Source of the DNA: Ashinkailepas kermadecensis
Taxonomy: Eukaryota; Arthropoda; Thecostraca; Neolepadidae
Length of the DNA stretch: 64,000 nt
Direction of reading: 5' to 3'
NCBI GenBank assembly: GCA_034440615.1
Contig: JAOTOM010004667.1
Location: 192,501 to 256,500, forward strand
Positions 35,806 to 47,799 of this stretch are shown here, in pieces (within the stretch, counting starts at the first letter, position 1; every line of letters begins with the position of its first letter). A program made the translations under genes and the position numbers. The notes under the pieces are model-generated. The model saw nothing but the letters and a program-made list of their open reading frames with translations, made no database searches and had not been told where the DNA came from.

Positions 35806-37854
35806 CTTCAAACCAACCACGCCGATCGCCGCGGGCCAGAACGGGGTCAAATGCCGTTCTGAGAAGCGCGAGCCGGTGGCGGCGGGGGCCATTTGGGTTA
35901 ATAGGTGTGGGGGTTGTGAGGAGGTAGGGGGCGGCGACGACGGCAAGACACGAGCACTGGCCGGTCAATCGACAGTGTGCCGTCGCCGAGGTAGGTGTGC
36001 CGTGTCAGTGCTGCCATATCGTACGTGTTCGGCTGCCTGCATATGTAGTTACCCGGTTGTTGCCGCTCCGTAATTATCGCTATTTTCAACTTGCCAAATA
36101 ACTTGGTGAAATGTGTTCGTTAATGCAAAATATGGGTTGGTTCCGTGTTGTTTCCAAGGCATGGTGTTAGTTGTTTAGCTACCCTGCCGGCTACTGAGAC
36201 CGCGGAGCATCACCGTTCTGCCACGTGGACCGGTCGCAGGAAGCTGAAATCCGAAGCTGAGAGCCCAAGATTCCGGCTTCCAACGACCCATAAGGGCTCT
36301 TCAAAACAGAATGTCTTCTCGCAGTTCAACGTGTTCTTCCCGATGTGTCGTGCTGTGAACGACCGCAGCGTCCTCCTCCACCACTCGATGTATCGGTGGC
36401 CTGTCTGCCGCTTCCTCCTTCACCACCCGATGTATTGGGAGCCTGCCTGCCGCTTCTTCGTTGTTTCACCTTAGTTTTGTGTTTTCCGTGAACGTGGGAC
36501 CGCGCGTGGTTTCCTCTGTGGTTAGTAGCGCGCGGTGTCTGGCCCGGGAATCGGGGCCAGTCGGTGCTGCACGCTCTGCAGAGGTGTCGACCGGCAGGCA
36601 GAACAACCAGCACAATCCGCTGGCGACTCCCCTCCTCGGTGGCTTCCTTTTGCATGCTTTGGGGCGGAATTAATGAGGAAAGTGCTGAAATAGTGCACTG
36701 TCCCTGGAAATTCGTCAAGTGCCTTTACAAACAAGAGGTGAACAAAATACCATGCGCTGGCTGCCCCTTGCGTTTTGCAGAAAACTGCTGACTTGCTCGA
36801 CCTCAGCACTTGGGGCGTCGTTGTAGCATCCTAGCCTTTCAGCGTTATAGGGGGTTTTCAGTACCCGTATGTGCAGAACCATTTTTAAGGACGACTGGTA
36901 TCGTCTTGCGATGTGGAGCTTCAATTAATAGTAATGGCTCCAATCCGATGATATCGGCGTCTGTTGTGTTTCTCTTGCCTGTTTGTCATTAAAACAATAC
37001 CAATTCACAATTAATGACTTTTCGGAATGGTAGGAGCCAATAGAGTTCAATTAATTCCTGGTCAGGCCAGGTCGAGTCAAGTCGGGTTCCCAAAATGTCT
37101 CGCTGTGGTATGTTGACTCCGATTTGCCCATCATGATCCTGACTTTTGACCTTACAGAATCCTACCCCTATCACTTACACTGTCGCACCTTCGCCTCCTA
37201 CTCACTCAATCATCTATCTTGGTGGCCTCATATCTCCAGCCCTCAGTTGCGGAAAAAATAACAGCGGGCGGAGGGCACTCCCCCTCCACCGCGTGTTGTT
37301 AGACGTTCTCCGTGTCGTGCGGGTTTTTTTTATAAAGCATGTTCCCAATTTAGCGTGAGGTCTCGAGTGTTCGTACTGCAACAAACGCTGCTGAGTTCCG
37401 AGCCTACACGTTGCGCCCTGCGGTGGATATTTGCCATTGGGCAGCCCGGCTCTCCGTTTGTTGCTGCAGCCGATCAATACCGGCCGCCGAGCACCGTCAG
37501 ATCAGAGCCCCAGTTACCCCTCCCTCTGAAATTCTACCCTCCCCTCCCCTCCCCTCCCCTCCCGTTTCCTCGGCTGCCGAACACTGTCGGATCAGAGCCC
37601 TGGCAACCCCTCCCCTGCAATTTTTCCCTCCCCTTCCCTCCCCTCCCCTTCCCTCGGTCGCCGACGCCCCCGGCCGGCGCGGTGTTATCGAGGTCATCGA
37701 CGCAGGGGAGGGGGAGGGGGCGGCCGACAGTCGGCGGCACGCTGTCTGCGCTGAGTACGGCCGGCCGTAGCGTGCTGACGTGACCTGTGACCCCGACTGC
37801 GCCCGCGGCGCGACATCAGACGGCGCCGACAGACGGCTGTCAGGTATGCGGTGG

Positions 37855-37895
37855 CAGGGGCGGATCCATGCCCCCCTCGCCAAGAGGACGATTTG
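37855..37895 (+). mobile_element. hAT-like terminus (uncertain)
   Basis: CAGGGGCGGATCCATGCCCC matches the common hAT terminal pattern CAGGGGCGGATCCA. No partner terminus or target duplication was located. Confidence 0.4.
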
Positions 37896-38579
37896 TTGCT
37901 GAAATGTTGCACTAAAATAACATTTTCTCGATATCTACGAGCATTTCATTGGATAGATATTGTCTTAAACAGACCCGACGAATGCTGCCTGTTCAAATCT
38001 GTTCAGTTTTTCGACATCGGAAAATGTAACAAATTTCCTCCCCGAAGCCGGACTTCTGGATCCGCCTGTGGCCATCGGCGACCTTCGTTACGATGTGCGA
38101 CTGGAGACTGCATGCGGTGTCCCTGGCCGAGGGCAGCGTCACACATGGCGGCGGACGCTTCCGGCGCTGCCCTGGCCATACTGTTCCTTTTTCATCTTGG
38201 GGCGATAAAGCGCAAGTTGCGATTCAGCTGCCTTCTGGACCTTACACGGGATTTTCCCGGTCAGTTATTTTGCAAACATTACGATTTGTATATACTCGTA
38301 ATGTTTGCATAATGCAATGCAACGTAATGTTCGCGTTTTTCCATCATCGTTTTCAGTGTGCCACGTTTTTATGTCTAGTCGATCCTCCAGGGAATGATAT
38401 CTTCCCCTGTGCTTTCTCCGACGCATGTCTAGGAATCGAACATCCATGTATCGTACAGCAGCCAGTATGCATACAGCATCCAGCACAAGATATAAAATAA
38501 CCAAGCTAAGGGCCGCCGCGAGGCACAAGCAACTGTGGGTCTGAATCAAAATACAACTCGGTGCGACTTGGCTCCACGC

Positions 38580-38700
38580 ATCGTTTATTTCAACGTTTAT
38601 AATAATTCAAATATATATATAATTCAATATGTATAATAAATATATATACTAAAATGTATATTTATTATAATATATAATAACTATAATTCAACGTATCGTA
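38580..38700. repeat. AT-rich low-complexity tract
   Basis: TATA/ATTCAA-rich, with repeated AATAAATATATA and TATAATAATTC-like pieces. It contrasts with the GC-rich surroundings. Confidence 0.85.
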
Positions 38701-38789
38701 TGTGTCAGCGCTTTTATCGCTTGTAGTTCTTGACTTTTCTGCTTGTACTGCTTGTCGCAGCGGACGCAGCTGGATTCGTCGTCCCCACG

Positions 38790-38835
38790 CCACGTGACGT
38801 GACGTGGAATGACGTCACGTCACGCCACGTCAGGC
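38790..38835. repeat. ACGTGACGTG-rich tract with CACGTG and TGACGTCA
   Basis: CCACGTGACGTGACGTGG is followed by a palindromic TGACGTCACGTCACG. It is related to the CGTGA array at 42385. Confidence 0.85.
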
Positions 38836-39939
38836 TCGGTCGGTGTGCGGGCCGTGACGTGGTTCCCTGACCCCGCGCGTGCGCCGTCGCCGCTGTAGTT
38901 TGTTGCTCGCGCCGGCGGTTGTTTTTGCGTGGCTTGCAGGCGGCTTTTTCTGCTGCCATGAGCCTTTGTTCGCTGACCTCTGCGTCTTCCTCCTCACGCG
39001 CACCGGTGTCAAGGTCACCTTCAGGAGGCGCGTGCGCTGACCCAAGATTAGGGAGAGGTGACCGGCGCGCTGGAGCCAGTCTCCAGCCGGCCGGTGGCCA
39101 GCTGGCTGCCAGCCTATCTCATCGCGGAAGACGAGCGTCCGGAAAAGTTCCCCCAAGCCGCCGGGAAGCGCGTTACTTTCGTCAGCCGCCTGGCGACCGA
39201 AAAAAAGCCGCGATGGCTCAGCAGACACTTGGTCGGCGGTGGCCCGCCGATCGGTGTCGGTGTTCCGACACTAGTGATACTGGTGACACTGATGGCACTG
39301 ATGCCGCGATACGGCCACCGCACTGGTGCAGTAATCATACAGCCATCTGCCCAGCACCGGCCGCGCTACAAAAACCGGCAGTCGTCCGCGCTATAATCCG
39401 GCGGTTGGCTGGGCCGCAGACGGCACTCGGCGTCCTACGGACGTGCGTTTTTTCTATCGGCCGTCGGGATTACGGCCACTTCCGTGGCGCATACCGCCAC
39501 CACCACCGGTTATAGCCACTGACCGCCGCCACCACCGGTTATAGCCACTGACCGCCACCACGACCCCACCGGCCTGGTCTGGCTGTCGGCCGGCAGGTCA
39601 GCAGGACCTTGACGCAGCACGTGCAAAAGTCCGCGGGTGGATGCACCTGTCTGACTATCGATGCCGCCCGGTGGCTTTGCGGTGCGGAGGTGGCTGCCGG
39701 GTGGGGGAGGGTGGCTGCCCCGGAGGAGGGGCCCTGCGGTTTCGGTGACATGTGGCACGATGTGGTAGCTGCCGTACGTCCGGCAGGTTGGGTGGATTCG
39801 AACGGTCAGTCGACCGATGTGAACGTCACCTCGGTGAGGTAAGGGTGCCACCACTGTGGATGTACACCCGGCCAAGGTGTATTTCATCTAAGATACAGGC
39901 GAATGTCAAATCCATGCAATAACCAAGCGCCGAATGGTG

Positions 39940-39990
39940 ATTGTCATGACAACAGAGCACTTGTCGTGACAACAGAACACTTGTCATGAC
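39940..39990. repeat. 22-bp repeat, about 2.5 copies
   Basis: Copies of TGACAACAGAGCACTTGTC with small changes. Confidence 0.8.
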
Positions 39991-41278
39991 AGCAAAGCAA
40001 TTACCACAGTCGCTGGTCGGTAATGCCAGTCCACTGACGAATCCGACCTCCGATTTGACGCGAAAATTGACGCACGCAAGGCCGATTTAACGCAGTCACG
40101 AAGGTCACCCAAAGGAAATTGAGAAGCCCACTTGCCCGACCTTCTCACACTATCCGTCCCTCTGTCCTCCCCTGTATGTTTCTGTTCGTCTAGCATTGAC
40201 CGGTCTTGCGCAGGATACGGCCCAATTCGACCATGCGTGACCGTTGATGGCTTCATGATGGGCGGCAGGCTCTGTTTACAGCAATGCCCCTCCGCGCTCC
40301 CGTTCCTCCCCCGCCCCCGACACCAGCCAATCGGTGTATCGTGTTCAGGTAATTGGCCAAAAGTAGGTCAATGCTGTGTCGACGAGCTGTGAGGCGGCGC
40401 GGTGGTCCAGTGTGCCAGCGACTGTGCCGAGGGAGGCACGTGCCTGCCCACTACCATCCGACGGTGAGCCGACGTTTGGCGCAGTTCCTTGTGTGGGTGT
40501 GATCTCGTGCTTGTTCATGTGATCGTCACCTCTCGTTTCCATCTGCCGGTTCTTACACAGTCATGCAGCAAGGCGAATTACTAGCCAAGTACTTTATGTT
40601 GGATATATTGGAACATATTTTACCATTTTCCACACTTTCTTACTTTTGGTTCAGCTAGACCAGTAAAACGTTCACTTGCGAGTTAGATAGGTATTGGCTC
40701 AAAATTGAGCTTGAAGGACTTCAACGATACTTTGAGCGAAATAATTCCTTCGACTCAACAAGCGAAAGACTCAATTATTGAGCAAAATAATTAAGTATAC
40801 AGGTACATTCCCAACTTCGAGAAAATTCATGGTGAATATTGGCCTACTTTATGAGTTAGTGGTGCATTCCCAGTTTAAAACAAACTTTTACCAAATTTGA
40901 AGTACTCCACGTATTCTAAATGTATTGTATATCACCTAATTCAGGTATAAGTAGTGTGTTTTTTTCGTGGGCGTAGAAACAGGTGAAACCTCCTCGATTT
41001 TAGCAATCTTAGCCTTTCTGTGTTGCGTGGAAAGAACCGGCTCCAAGCGGCTTCTCCTCCTCCCCCCATCCCCTCCACATGCACGCACGTTTACAGGCAA
41101 TTTAGCGCGCTTGATTGTTTCCCTGCCGGCTGCCGCGCCGTTACGGCATGATTTGCCGCCCGCTGCCGCGCCGTTACGGCATGATCCTGGTATTACACTT
41201 AGCGCGTCCGGTCGCGGCTGAATGGGCTCAGCCGGGGCTCAGCCGGAGCTGAGGTGGGGCTCAGACGGGACTCCGACG

Positions 41279-41452
41279 GTATCAGGGAGTTGGCGGTGGG
41301 TGACTGGTGGGGCGGCGCGTCACACCGTGTCCCGAGCCTTCCGCCAAGTGACGCTGGCGGTGGGTGACTGGTGGGGCGGCGCGTCACACCGTGTCCCGAG
41401 CCTTCCGCCAAGTGACGCTGGCGGTGGGTGACTGGTGGGGCGGCGGCGTCAC
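41279..41452. repeat. 64-bp minisatellite, about 2.7 copies
   Basis: Units contain GGTGGGTGACTGGTGGGGCG and CCGAGCCTTCCGCCAAGTGA. Confidence 0.94.
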
Positions 41453-41594
41453 ACCGGATTGTTGCGCTTCGATAACGCACGTCGGCGCCACGTACGTCTG
41501 GTCCCTGTTCCGGGTCGGCTGGTGGGGCGGCGGCGTCCCGCTCCGATTGTTGCGCTTCGATAACGCCACGCCGCAGCTCCACCGTCCGTCTGCG

Positions 41595-42200
41595 TCCCTG
41601 TTCCGTGTCGGCTCCGTGTGGGCTCCGTCCCTGCTCCGTGTGGGCTCCGTCCCCGCTCCGTGTCGGCTCCGTGTCGGCTCGGCTCTGTCTCTGTTCCGTG
41701 TCGGCTCCGTGTGGGCTCCGTCCCTGCTCCGTGTGGGCTCCGTCCCCGCTCCGTGTCGGCTCCGTGTCGGCTCGGCTCTGTTCTTTCCGTGTCGGCTTCC
41801 GTGTCGGCTCCGTCGCTCCGTGTCGGCTCCGGGTCCCTGTTCTTCCGTGTCGGCTCCGTGTGGTCCGTCCTCTCCTTTTGTGGGCTCCGTCCCTGTTCCG
41901 TGTCGGCTCCGCGTGGGCTCCGTCACTGTTCCGTGTCGGCTCCGTGTGGGCTCCGCCCCTGTTCCGTGTCGGCTCCGTGTGGGCTTCATCCCTGCTGCAT
42001 CTCGGCTCCGTCCCTGCTCCGTGTCGGCTCCGTGTCGGCTCCGTGTCGGCTCCGTGTCGGCTCGGCTCCGTCCCTGCTCCGTGTCGGCTCCGTGTCGGCT
42101 CCGTGTCGGCTCGGCTCCGTCTCTGTTCCGTGTCGGCTCCGTGTGGGCTCCGTCCCTGCTCCGTCCCTGCTCCGTGTCGGCTCCGTGTCGGCTCCGGCTG
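41595..42200. repeat. About 12-bp complex repeat (CTCCGTGTCGGG type), roughly 50 units
   Basis: GGCTCCGTGTCGGCTCCGTG, CTCCGTCCCTGCTCCGTG and related blocks are combined in a higher-order pattern. 300-codon frames on both strands (Arg/Ser/Cys/Val-rich on plus, Arg/Thr/Glu/Gly-rich on minus) arise from it and are not accepted as genes. Confidence 0.93.
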
Positions 42201-42384
42201 CCGGAGTGCCATTTCCGCGTCGGCGTGGGTTCCGCGCCAGTGCGCCGTTTCCGCGCCAGTACGCCGCTGCGGCCGCCGTCGCGCCGTGTCGGCCGCCGTC
42301 GCGCCGTGTCGGCCTCGGCGCGCTGCGGTGTCGGATGTAGCCAGCTGGCGGTGTGCCGGAACACGTGGCCAGTGGCCGGCCCGG

Positions 42385-42445
42385 CGTGACGTGACGTGAC
42401 GTGACGTGACGTGACGTGACGTGGCGTGACGTGGCAGTTCGTGGT
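42385..42445. repeat. (CGTGA)n pentanucleotide array
   Basis: Nine or so CGTGA units in a row with one CGTGG variant. Every junction forms ACGTGACGTG. Confidence 0.96.
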
Positions 42446-42595
42446 CGGTGCATACATAGCCAGGCGTTGGGAACGGTGACGCTGGGTTTGACGAGTTCGT
42501 GCGTCGAGCAGTTTGGAGCCAGTAGATGATGCGCCGAATTGGTGTGCTGAGGAGTTTGGAGTTGGAGGTGGGCGTGGCGAGTTGGTGCGCAGTGG

Positions 42596-42995
42596 CAGCC
42601 GACGGGAGATAGGCTCGCTCCGTCAGGCTATAGACGGGAAGTCCGTCGGCTATAGACGGGAGATGGCTGCTCCGTCAGCTATAGACGGGAGATAGGCTCG
42701 CTCCGGCTATAGACGGGAGATAGGCTCCCGTCAGGCTATAGACGGGAGATAGGCTCGCTCCGTCAGGCTATAGACGGGAGATAGGCTCGCTCCGTCAGGC
42801 TATAGACGGGATAGGCTCGCCCGTCAGGCTATAGACGGAGATAGGCTCGCTCCTCAGGCTATAGACGGGAGATAGGCTCGCTCCGTCAGGCTATAGACGG
42901 GAGATAGGCTCGCTCCGTCAGGCTATAGACGGGAGATAGGCTCGCTCCGTCAGGCTATAGACGGGAGATAGGCTCGCTCCGTCAGGCTATAGTCG
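42596..42995. repeat. 32-33-bp minisatellite, about 12 copies
   Basis: Units contain GGCTATAGACGGGAGATAGG and CTCGCTCCGTCA. Several copies carry small deletions. Confidence 0.95.
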
Positions 42996-43611
42996 GATCG
43001 CCCCACAACTGTCGCCGTCTGCGCTCACACCAGTCTCGTAGCAGGGGAAAAACAATTGTGGGCACCAAATATGAACTGAAAAAGAACGTAGAAATCGTGT
43101 ACAAAAACCAACTATTTTATCTCCAAGAAGGGGGGACATAAGGGTAAGGAAGGAGGGAAATTGTCTCGAGGTACTGTGAGAAGCGATAGAATTGGCGAGA
43201 AGTACATGGGAAGCATTAACAATCGTTACGAATGCTCTTGGGTAGGCTGATGAGCACAGCAATGCCAATTCAAACGGAACGGGTGGAGTCTAACCAATGC
43301 AGTCACACATCCAATGGGTCTAGTTTCTCTGTAGAAAAAAAGGCGCAAAAATCCAGGGCCAAGACCATTTGCACGACATTTTTGCATGTAACACCAAGAA
43401 GTTCATGTTCGAAAAGTCCTAAAACTTCTGCGGTTCCATGGCCCCTGAAACTTAGCCAAGAAGACGCGCCCATGAGGCACCCTTTCTGACCGAGGGCTGC
43501 TGTATTGGGCAGTGTCGGTATTGTGACGTTTACGATCCTGCGATATTTCCGGTACGTGTGCATTGGGATCGGAGGAGAATGTTGGAAGATCGGTGAGGGA
43601 AGAAAACGGTT

Positions 43612-43785
43612 ATCAAGCGTCATCTCGTAAACAGGGAACGGCTGGGTCTCAAGCGTCATCTCGTAAACAGGAAACGGCTGGTCTCAAACGTGATCTAAAC
43701 AGGAAACGGCTGGGTCTCGAGCGTCACCTCCCAAACAGGGAACGACTGTGTCTCGAGCGTCATCTCCTAAACAGGAAATACTTCT
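43612..43785. repeat. About 36-bp minisatellite, 5 copies
   Basis: Units contain AACAGGAAACGGCTGGGTCT and AGCGTCATCTC. Confidence 0.92.
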
Positions 43786-44713
43786 CGGAGGGCGGCAGGT
43801 GGCATTTAACAGCGGAAAAGCCGGCGAACACGTATGGTTGGACGTGTACGCGGCCGAGAGGGAACGTTGAGCGGAGGCGGCCCAGTGGCAGAAAGTGCTC
43901 TTGGCAGTGTCCAGGCCACAAAAAATCGAAATCCGCCGACAACGGGTCTCATTCTCGGCGAGCCCGCCGCAGGACTGCTGCGTTTTTTTTTCGTCGGCCG
44001 CTTCTGACGTGTGTGGCCGTTCAAGGCTGACCGGCGTGACCCTGGCCGACGGCTGCTGACCCCTGCTGACCCCTGCTGACCCCTGCCGACCCCGCGCCGG
44101 CCGGTCGGCATGTCGCCGCACCGGTTCCAGTTCGTCCACGACGGGGTTTTTTCCGCCGGCCGACCGTGGGCTCGACAGCGCTGGCAGCGGAACGTCATCC
44201 GCGCCGAGCGTGCACGGCTTAAGTGAATCGAATCGTCAGCCGGACGAGAAGCCGGTGCGGGGCGGCGGCGACGGCGCGCGCCGCCCGCCCACGTCAAGAC
44301 TGCACGCCTGTTCCGCAGAAGCGGGCCGACCGAGGCGGGGCAGATGTGGAACCGGTCACCGCTGTAGCTGCGCTGACGCCGCCAGGAAGGCCGGACAGTG
44401 CGTCACCACCGGTACGGCACCTGCGTCGTGGCCCACGTCGACAGAGAGCGAGCCGAGGTCGTGGCCGTGCAGCGGTGACCGCTGTCGATCAGAGGTGATC
44501 ACTGCTGGTGCGAGGTGACCCCGCTGATCTGAAGCGACACCTGTCGACCTCTGTTGACCTGGCTGCCGCGTGGCACATGGCATGGACAATCGCGCCGGGG
44601 TTTGGGAACTAAAGTGGTCTGAAGCCTTTGTGAGCGGGGCGCCGGCCGTAGCATGGCCTGGCACTGTTGGTGACGTCACGCCTTTTGTACACGCTGACCC
44701 TGTACAAGTCAGC

Positions 44714-44837
44714 TGTGGTTCGAATCTCACCTGTCGCTACTCTTCGCCCGCGACCAATCGGCGTGAGAGATTGGCGACGCTACATGACTCAACGGTCGAC
44801 GTGTCGTAAGACCAATAACCAACCAACCAACCAACCA
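44714..44837 (+). mobile_element. 5'-truncated SINE of the 13546 family
   Basis: Starts at the B-box (GTGGTTCGAATCTCACCTG), keeps the whole shared body, and ends in an expanded (ACCA)n tail. The A-box half of the head is missing, so it could not be transcribed by its own promoter. Confidence 0.9.
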
Positions 44838-44984
44838 CCGTCCACCCCTGTGTCAGCTGACACTCGACGTCAGCTGATTACCTGATCAGTTGGCGTCTGC
44901 GGCACCTGTGATGGTGATGACCGGGTCCCGTCCTGCCCCGCCGGCCGGGTTCCGCCCTGCCCCTCCCCGCCGGTCGGGGCCCGC

Positions 44985-45002
44985 CCCCCCCCCCCCCCCC
45001 TC
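44985..45002. repeat. Poly-C tract
   Basis: About 18 C in a row. Confidence 0.95.
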
Positions 45003-46275
45003 CTTGGCCGCCGGCGACCTGGCACTGCGATAACGTGTTATGGAAAGATCATCCGAGGGCCTGGTGTGAAACCTGAAATGTATCATCGAAAATGCCGACA
45101 ATGTATCCCGACCTGGCCATTTATGGTAATCTCACCACTTGAGGCTGTTATGAAGTTGCACACTCTTCTGGACCCGGTAGATCATTTAAATTTGCTATTC
45201 TTATCGGGGATATCAACCCAAAGGCGGTATATAGTTTGTACTGGAAATGTTGGCACGAGAAAACAGTAAGGGCCAGTCAGGTGATGCATGCTGCATATTG
45301 TCGCGGAGGGCAGGTCGATTGCGTTTCATATGTGAAGTATATTTCTAATTCCGGACGTACGTTTTCAGGTATACTACGAGTGCTCTATTTTGTGGGATTG
45401 AGAATTTGGGTATTTTGCAAGCAAAGGGGGAAATGCTTGAGTGTATTAAAGACCGTTGCCGGCATGCAGCCTATCGATGTCGGCCAGACGCGTTCCGGTA
45501 TATGCATCACGCGCAGGGAATTGGTTGTGCCGTGTGAAGTTTCCCACCAGCTGCCTCTCACAAAGTGACACTTGTCGGGCGCATGTGGCCGCCGGCGGCG
45601 GTGTGAGGTCAGGTCACGCCACGTCAGGTCCGCTTCCGGTGTGTAACATGATGGCGTCGGCGACCGCAGGCCGTCGCCGTCTTCAGGTTCGGCGGCGAGA
45701 CTAGCTGACTGACTCACTTGTTGGTCTGCTTTTGTGCAGCTGGACCGCGAAGCAATCTGAGAGCAGCAGCGATGCAATGATTATTTGTGATGGGGGGGGG
45801 GCAGCGTGCACCTGGCGATGGCTCATGAATTAAAAGCATATTAAGTGCTCGTGTTCTCATTTCGTGAACAACGTAGCCTAGTCTGACCCGCTTGTATCAA
45901 TCTTTTAAACCTCAGTGCAATCTGCCAATTTCCGGGTAGAGCCCGTAACACGATAGTCGTAGGAGTCCACAGCCCCTTAGCCCCTCCGCTGCATCCGTCT
46001 AGCAGCTCTACTGGCGGACGTGGCCCGAAGTTACTTCTGCGACGCGGAACAGGCGCTGTAACGTGGCACGGCAGTGAGCGTGACCTCGCACTGAAGCGTG
46101 GCATGAGATGTGATGCTCTCGTCATTCTGCCGAGTCACAACAGTGTGTTACAAAGCTTGGACACACTGCCTGCCGCAAGGACGCTGCGCGCGCTCACGTG
46201 GGATTCGTGCGAGGCTGTCGTGTTTGTCCACGAGCTCAAATGTCGCTGGCACGCGATCTGACCGCTTCTCAGACA

Positions 46276-46572
46276 TCATCATACCCATTGTGCTACCATA
46301 GACAATCTCATCAGTATCACATCCCGAAGGAAGGTGCTGAATCCACTGCTAGGCACACCCTATATAAAGTCATAAAGCATTTAGACTTAATAAGAGACTC
46401 ACTTGCTATTGCATAACACACTCAACAATTACAAACTCCTCCCATCATACCCATTGTGCTGCCATAGACAATCTCATCAGTATCACATCCTGAAGGAAGG
46501 CGCTGAATCCACTGCTAGGTACACCCTATATAAAGTTATAAAGCACCCAGACTCAATAAGAGACCCAAGGGC
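46276..46572. repeat. 167-bp direct duplication (probable LINE 3' region)
   Basis: CATCATACCCATTGTGCT begins copies at 46276 and 46443; the two share a long stretch including CACCCTATATAAAGT. It lies beyond the stop codon of the minus-strand LINE fragment (stop at 46866-46868), so it is probably part of that element's 3' untranslated region. Confidence 0.85.
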
Positions 46573-46865
46573 CCATCCAGTTAAGTCTGCAAATGGAAGA
46601 TAATATAAGCCTGGTAAAAAGACTCTCCCCAACCATCCCACATCCCGAAGAACCAGTCCTCCAACATCCCATGCACCCATCAATGCCTATCTACCCTAGC
46701 TTTCCAGCCCTATTCCCCTGATTTCTCTTAACACATGTGGATTGAATGCCTTATCAATAATTTTCAAACTGCATACATGCCTGCTTAAAGGGGTCTGTGC
46801 CGTGCACGCTTACTTAACATACATCTCACCCTATCCATCACAAATTACGACTCAAAAACAAGATT

Positions 46866-47790
46866 TTACTGTCTAAAAAATGTACCCACCCTACTTTTAA
46901 ATACATTCAATGAGGAACTCCCCACAACAACAGCAGGCAGCCCATTCCACTGATCAACAACCCTTTGACTGAAGACCTGTTGTCGCTTAACTGTCCTACA
47001 CCTCAACTTGTCTAACCTGAATTGACAGTGTTAAAATAATGATATTTGGTTAGGTGTGCGATGTCGAAATGAGTACAAAAGGATGTCGAAATTTGCCATG
47101 GAATTAGTGTCATTTTAAATACCTTTTATGTCCTTCCAGCTCACATTGGAGCTAATAGTGTACTTACAACTGCACCTTTGTTTGCTTTGAAATACCTCAT
47201 ATAGGAAGGGCTATATTCAGGATAGCGAGACAAATACTCGTGTTGTAAACTGGCATTGCTACTAGATCACATCATAGGTAATCCCCTTACCTGAAATTGC
47301 AATTGGACCTGTTCGTGTTTCACGATCCCTTATGATGAGCATGAGCATGACACTTATAAGTAAAATACTGTTAGAAACGAGGAATCGAGCCATCAGCATG
47401 CATCAAGAAGCATGATGTTGATCCTTCTTTGAGAAGGATGTCGATTAAGAGTTCATTAAGTGGTGTATTCCACCCTATCTCATGAATATTTTCTCACTGT
47501 GAATTGATGACCCCTATGTGATACCTAAACTGAAGAGCACCATTTAAATTGACCTGATCTAGTACTTTAACAATTTTGTACATTTAAATCATGTCCCCCC
47601 TTAATCTCTTATATTTGAGTGAGTACATATCCAATGCCACAAGCCTGTCTCCATATTCTAAGTTACCTATTCCACTGATGAGCAGGGTGGGAATTAAGGC
47701 ACTTCTTAAGAGATTTGATCTCTGAAAACATTTGTGCACTCCGGGTTCATACTGGATAGGATGGGCTTCACATGTACTCCGACACAAATG
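46866..47790 (-). mobile_element. LINE 3'-coding fragment, CR1/L2-like, split by a MITE
   Basis: On the minus strand: ALIPTLLISGIGNLEYGDRL, ALDMYSLKYKRLRGDMI, then, after a 474-bp insertion, CQFRLDKLRCRTVKRQQ and VFSQRVVDQWNGLPAVVVGSS... ending FFRQ and TAA. The order matches the C-terminus of CR1/L2-clade ORF2. The 5' part is missing and there are frame breaks. Removing 47026-47499 plus one TGAATTGA restores continuity, matching the uninterrupted relative at 34210-34560. Confidence 0.88.
47026..47499 (+). mobile_element. hAT-type MITE (474 bp) nested in the LINE
   Basis: Termini are CAGTGTTAAAATAATG and ...GAATATTTTCTCACTG, imperfect inverted repeats with the CAGTG...CACTG ends typical of hAT. 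A perfect 8-bp duplication, TGAATTGA, lies at 47018-47025 and 47500-47507. There is no transposase-length frame. Relatives are at 30010-30477 and 2595-2735, and a shared block is in the element at 49415. Confidence 0.93.
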
Positions 47791-47799
47791 TGGGAACAA

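Noticed and set aside
41199..42457. Frames of 240-357 codons on both strands (Arg/Thr/Glu-rich on minus)
   Set aside because: These are products of the CTCCGTGTCGG repeat; no start or splice context and no domain.
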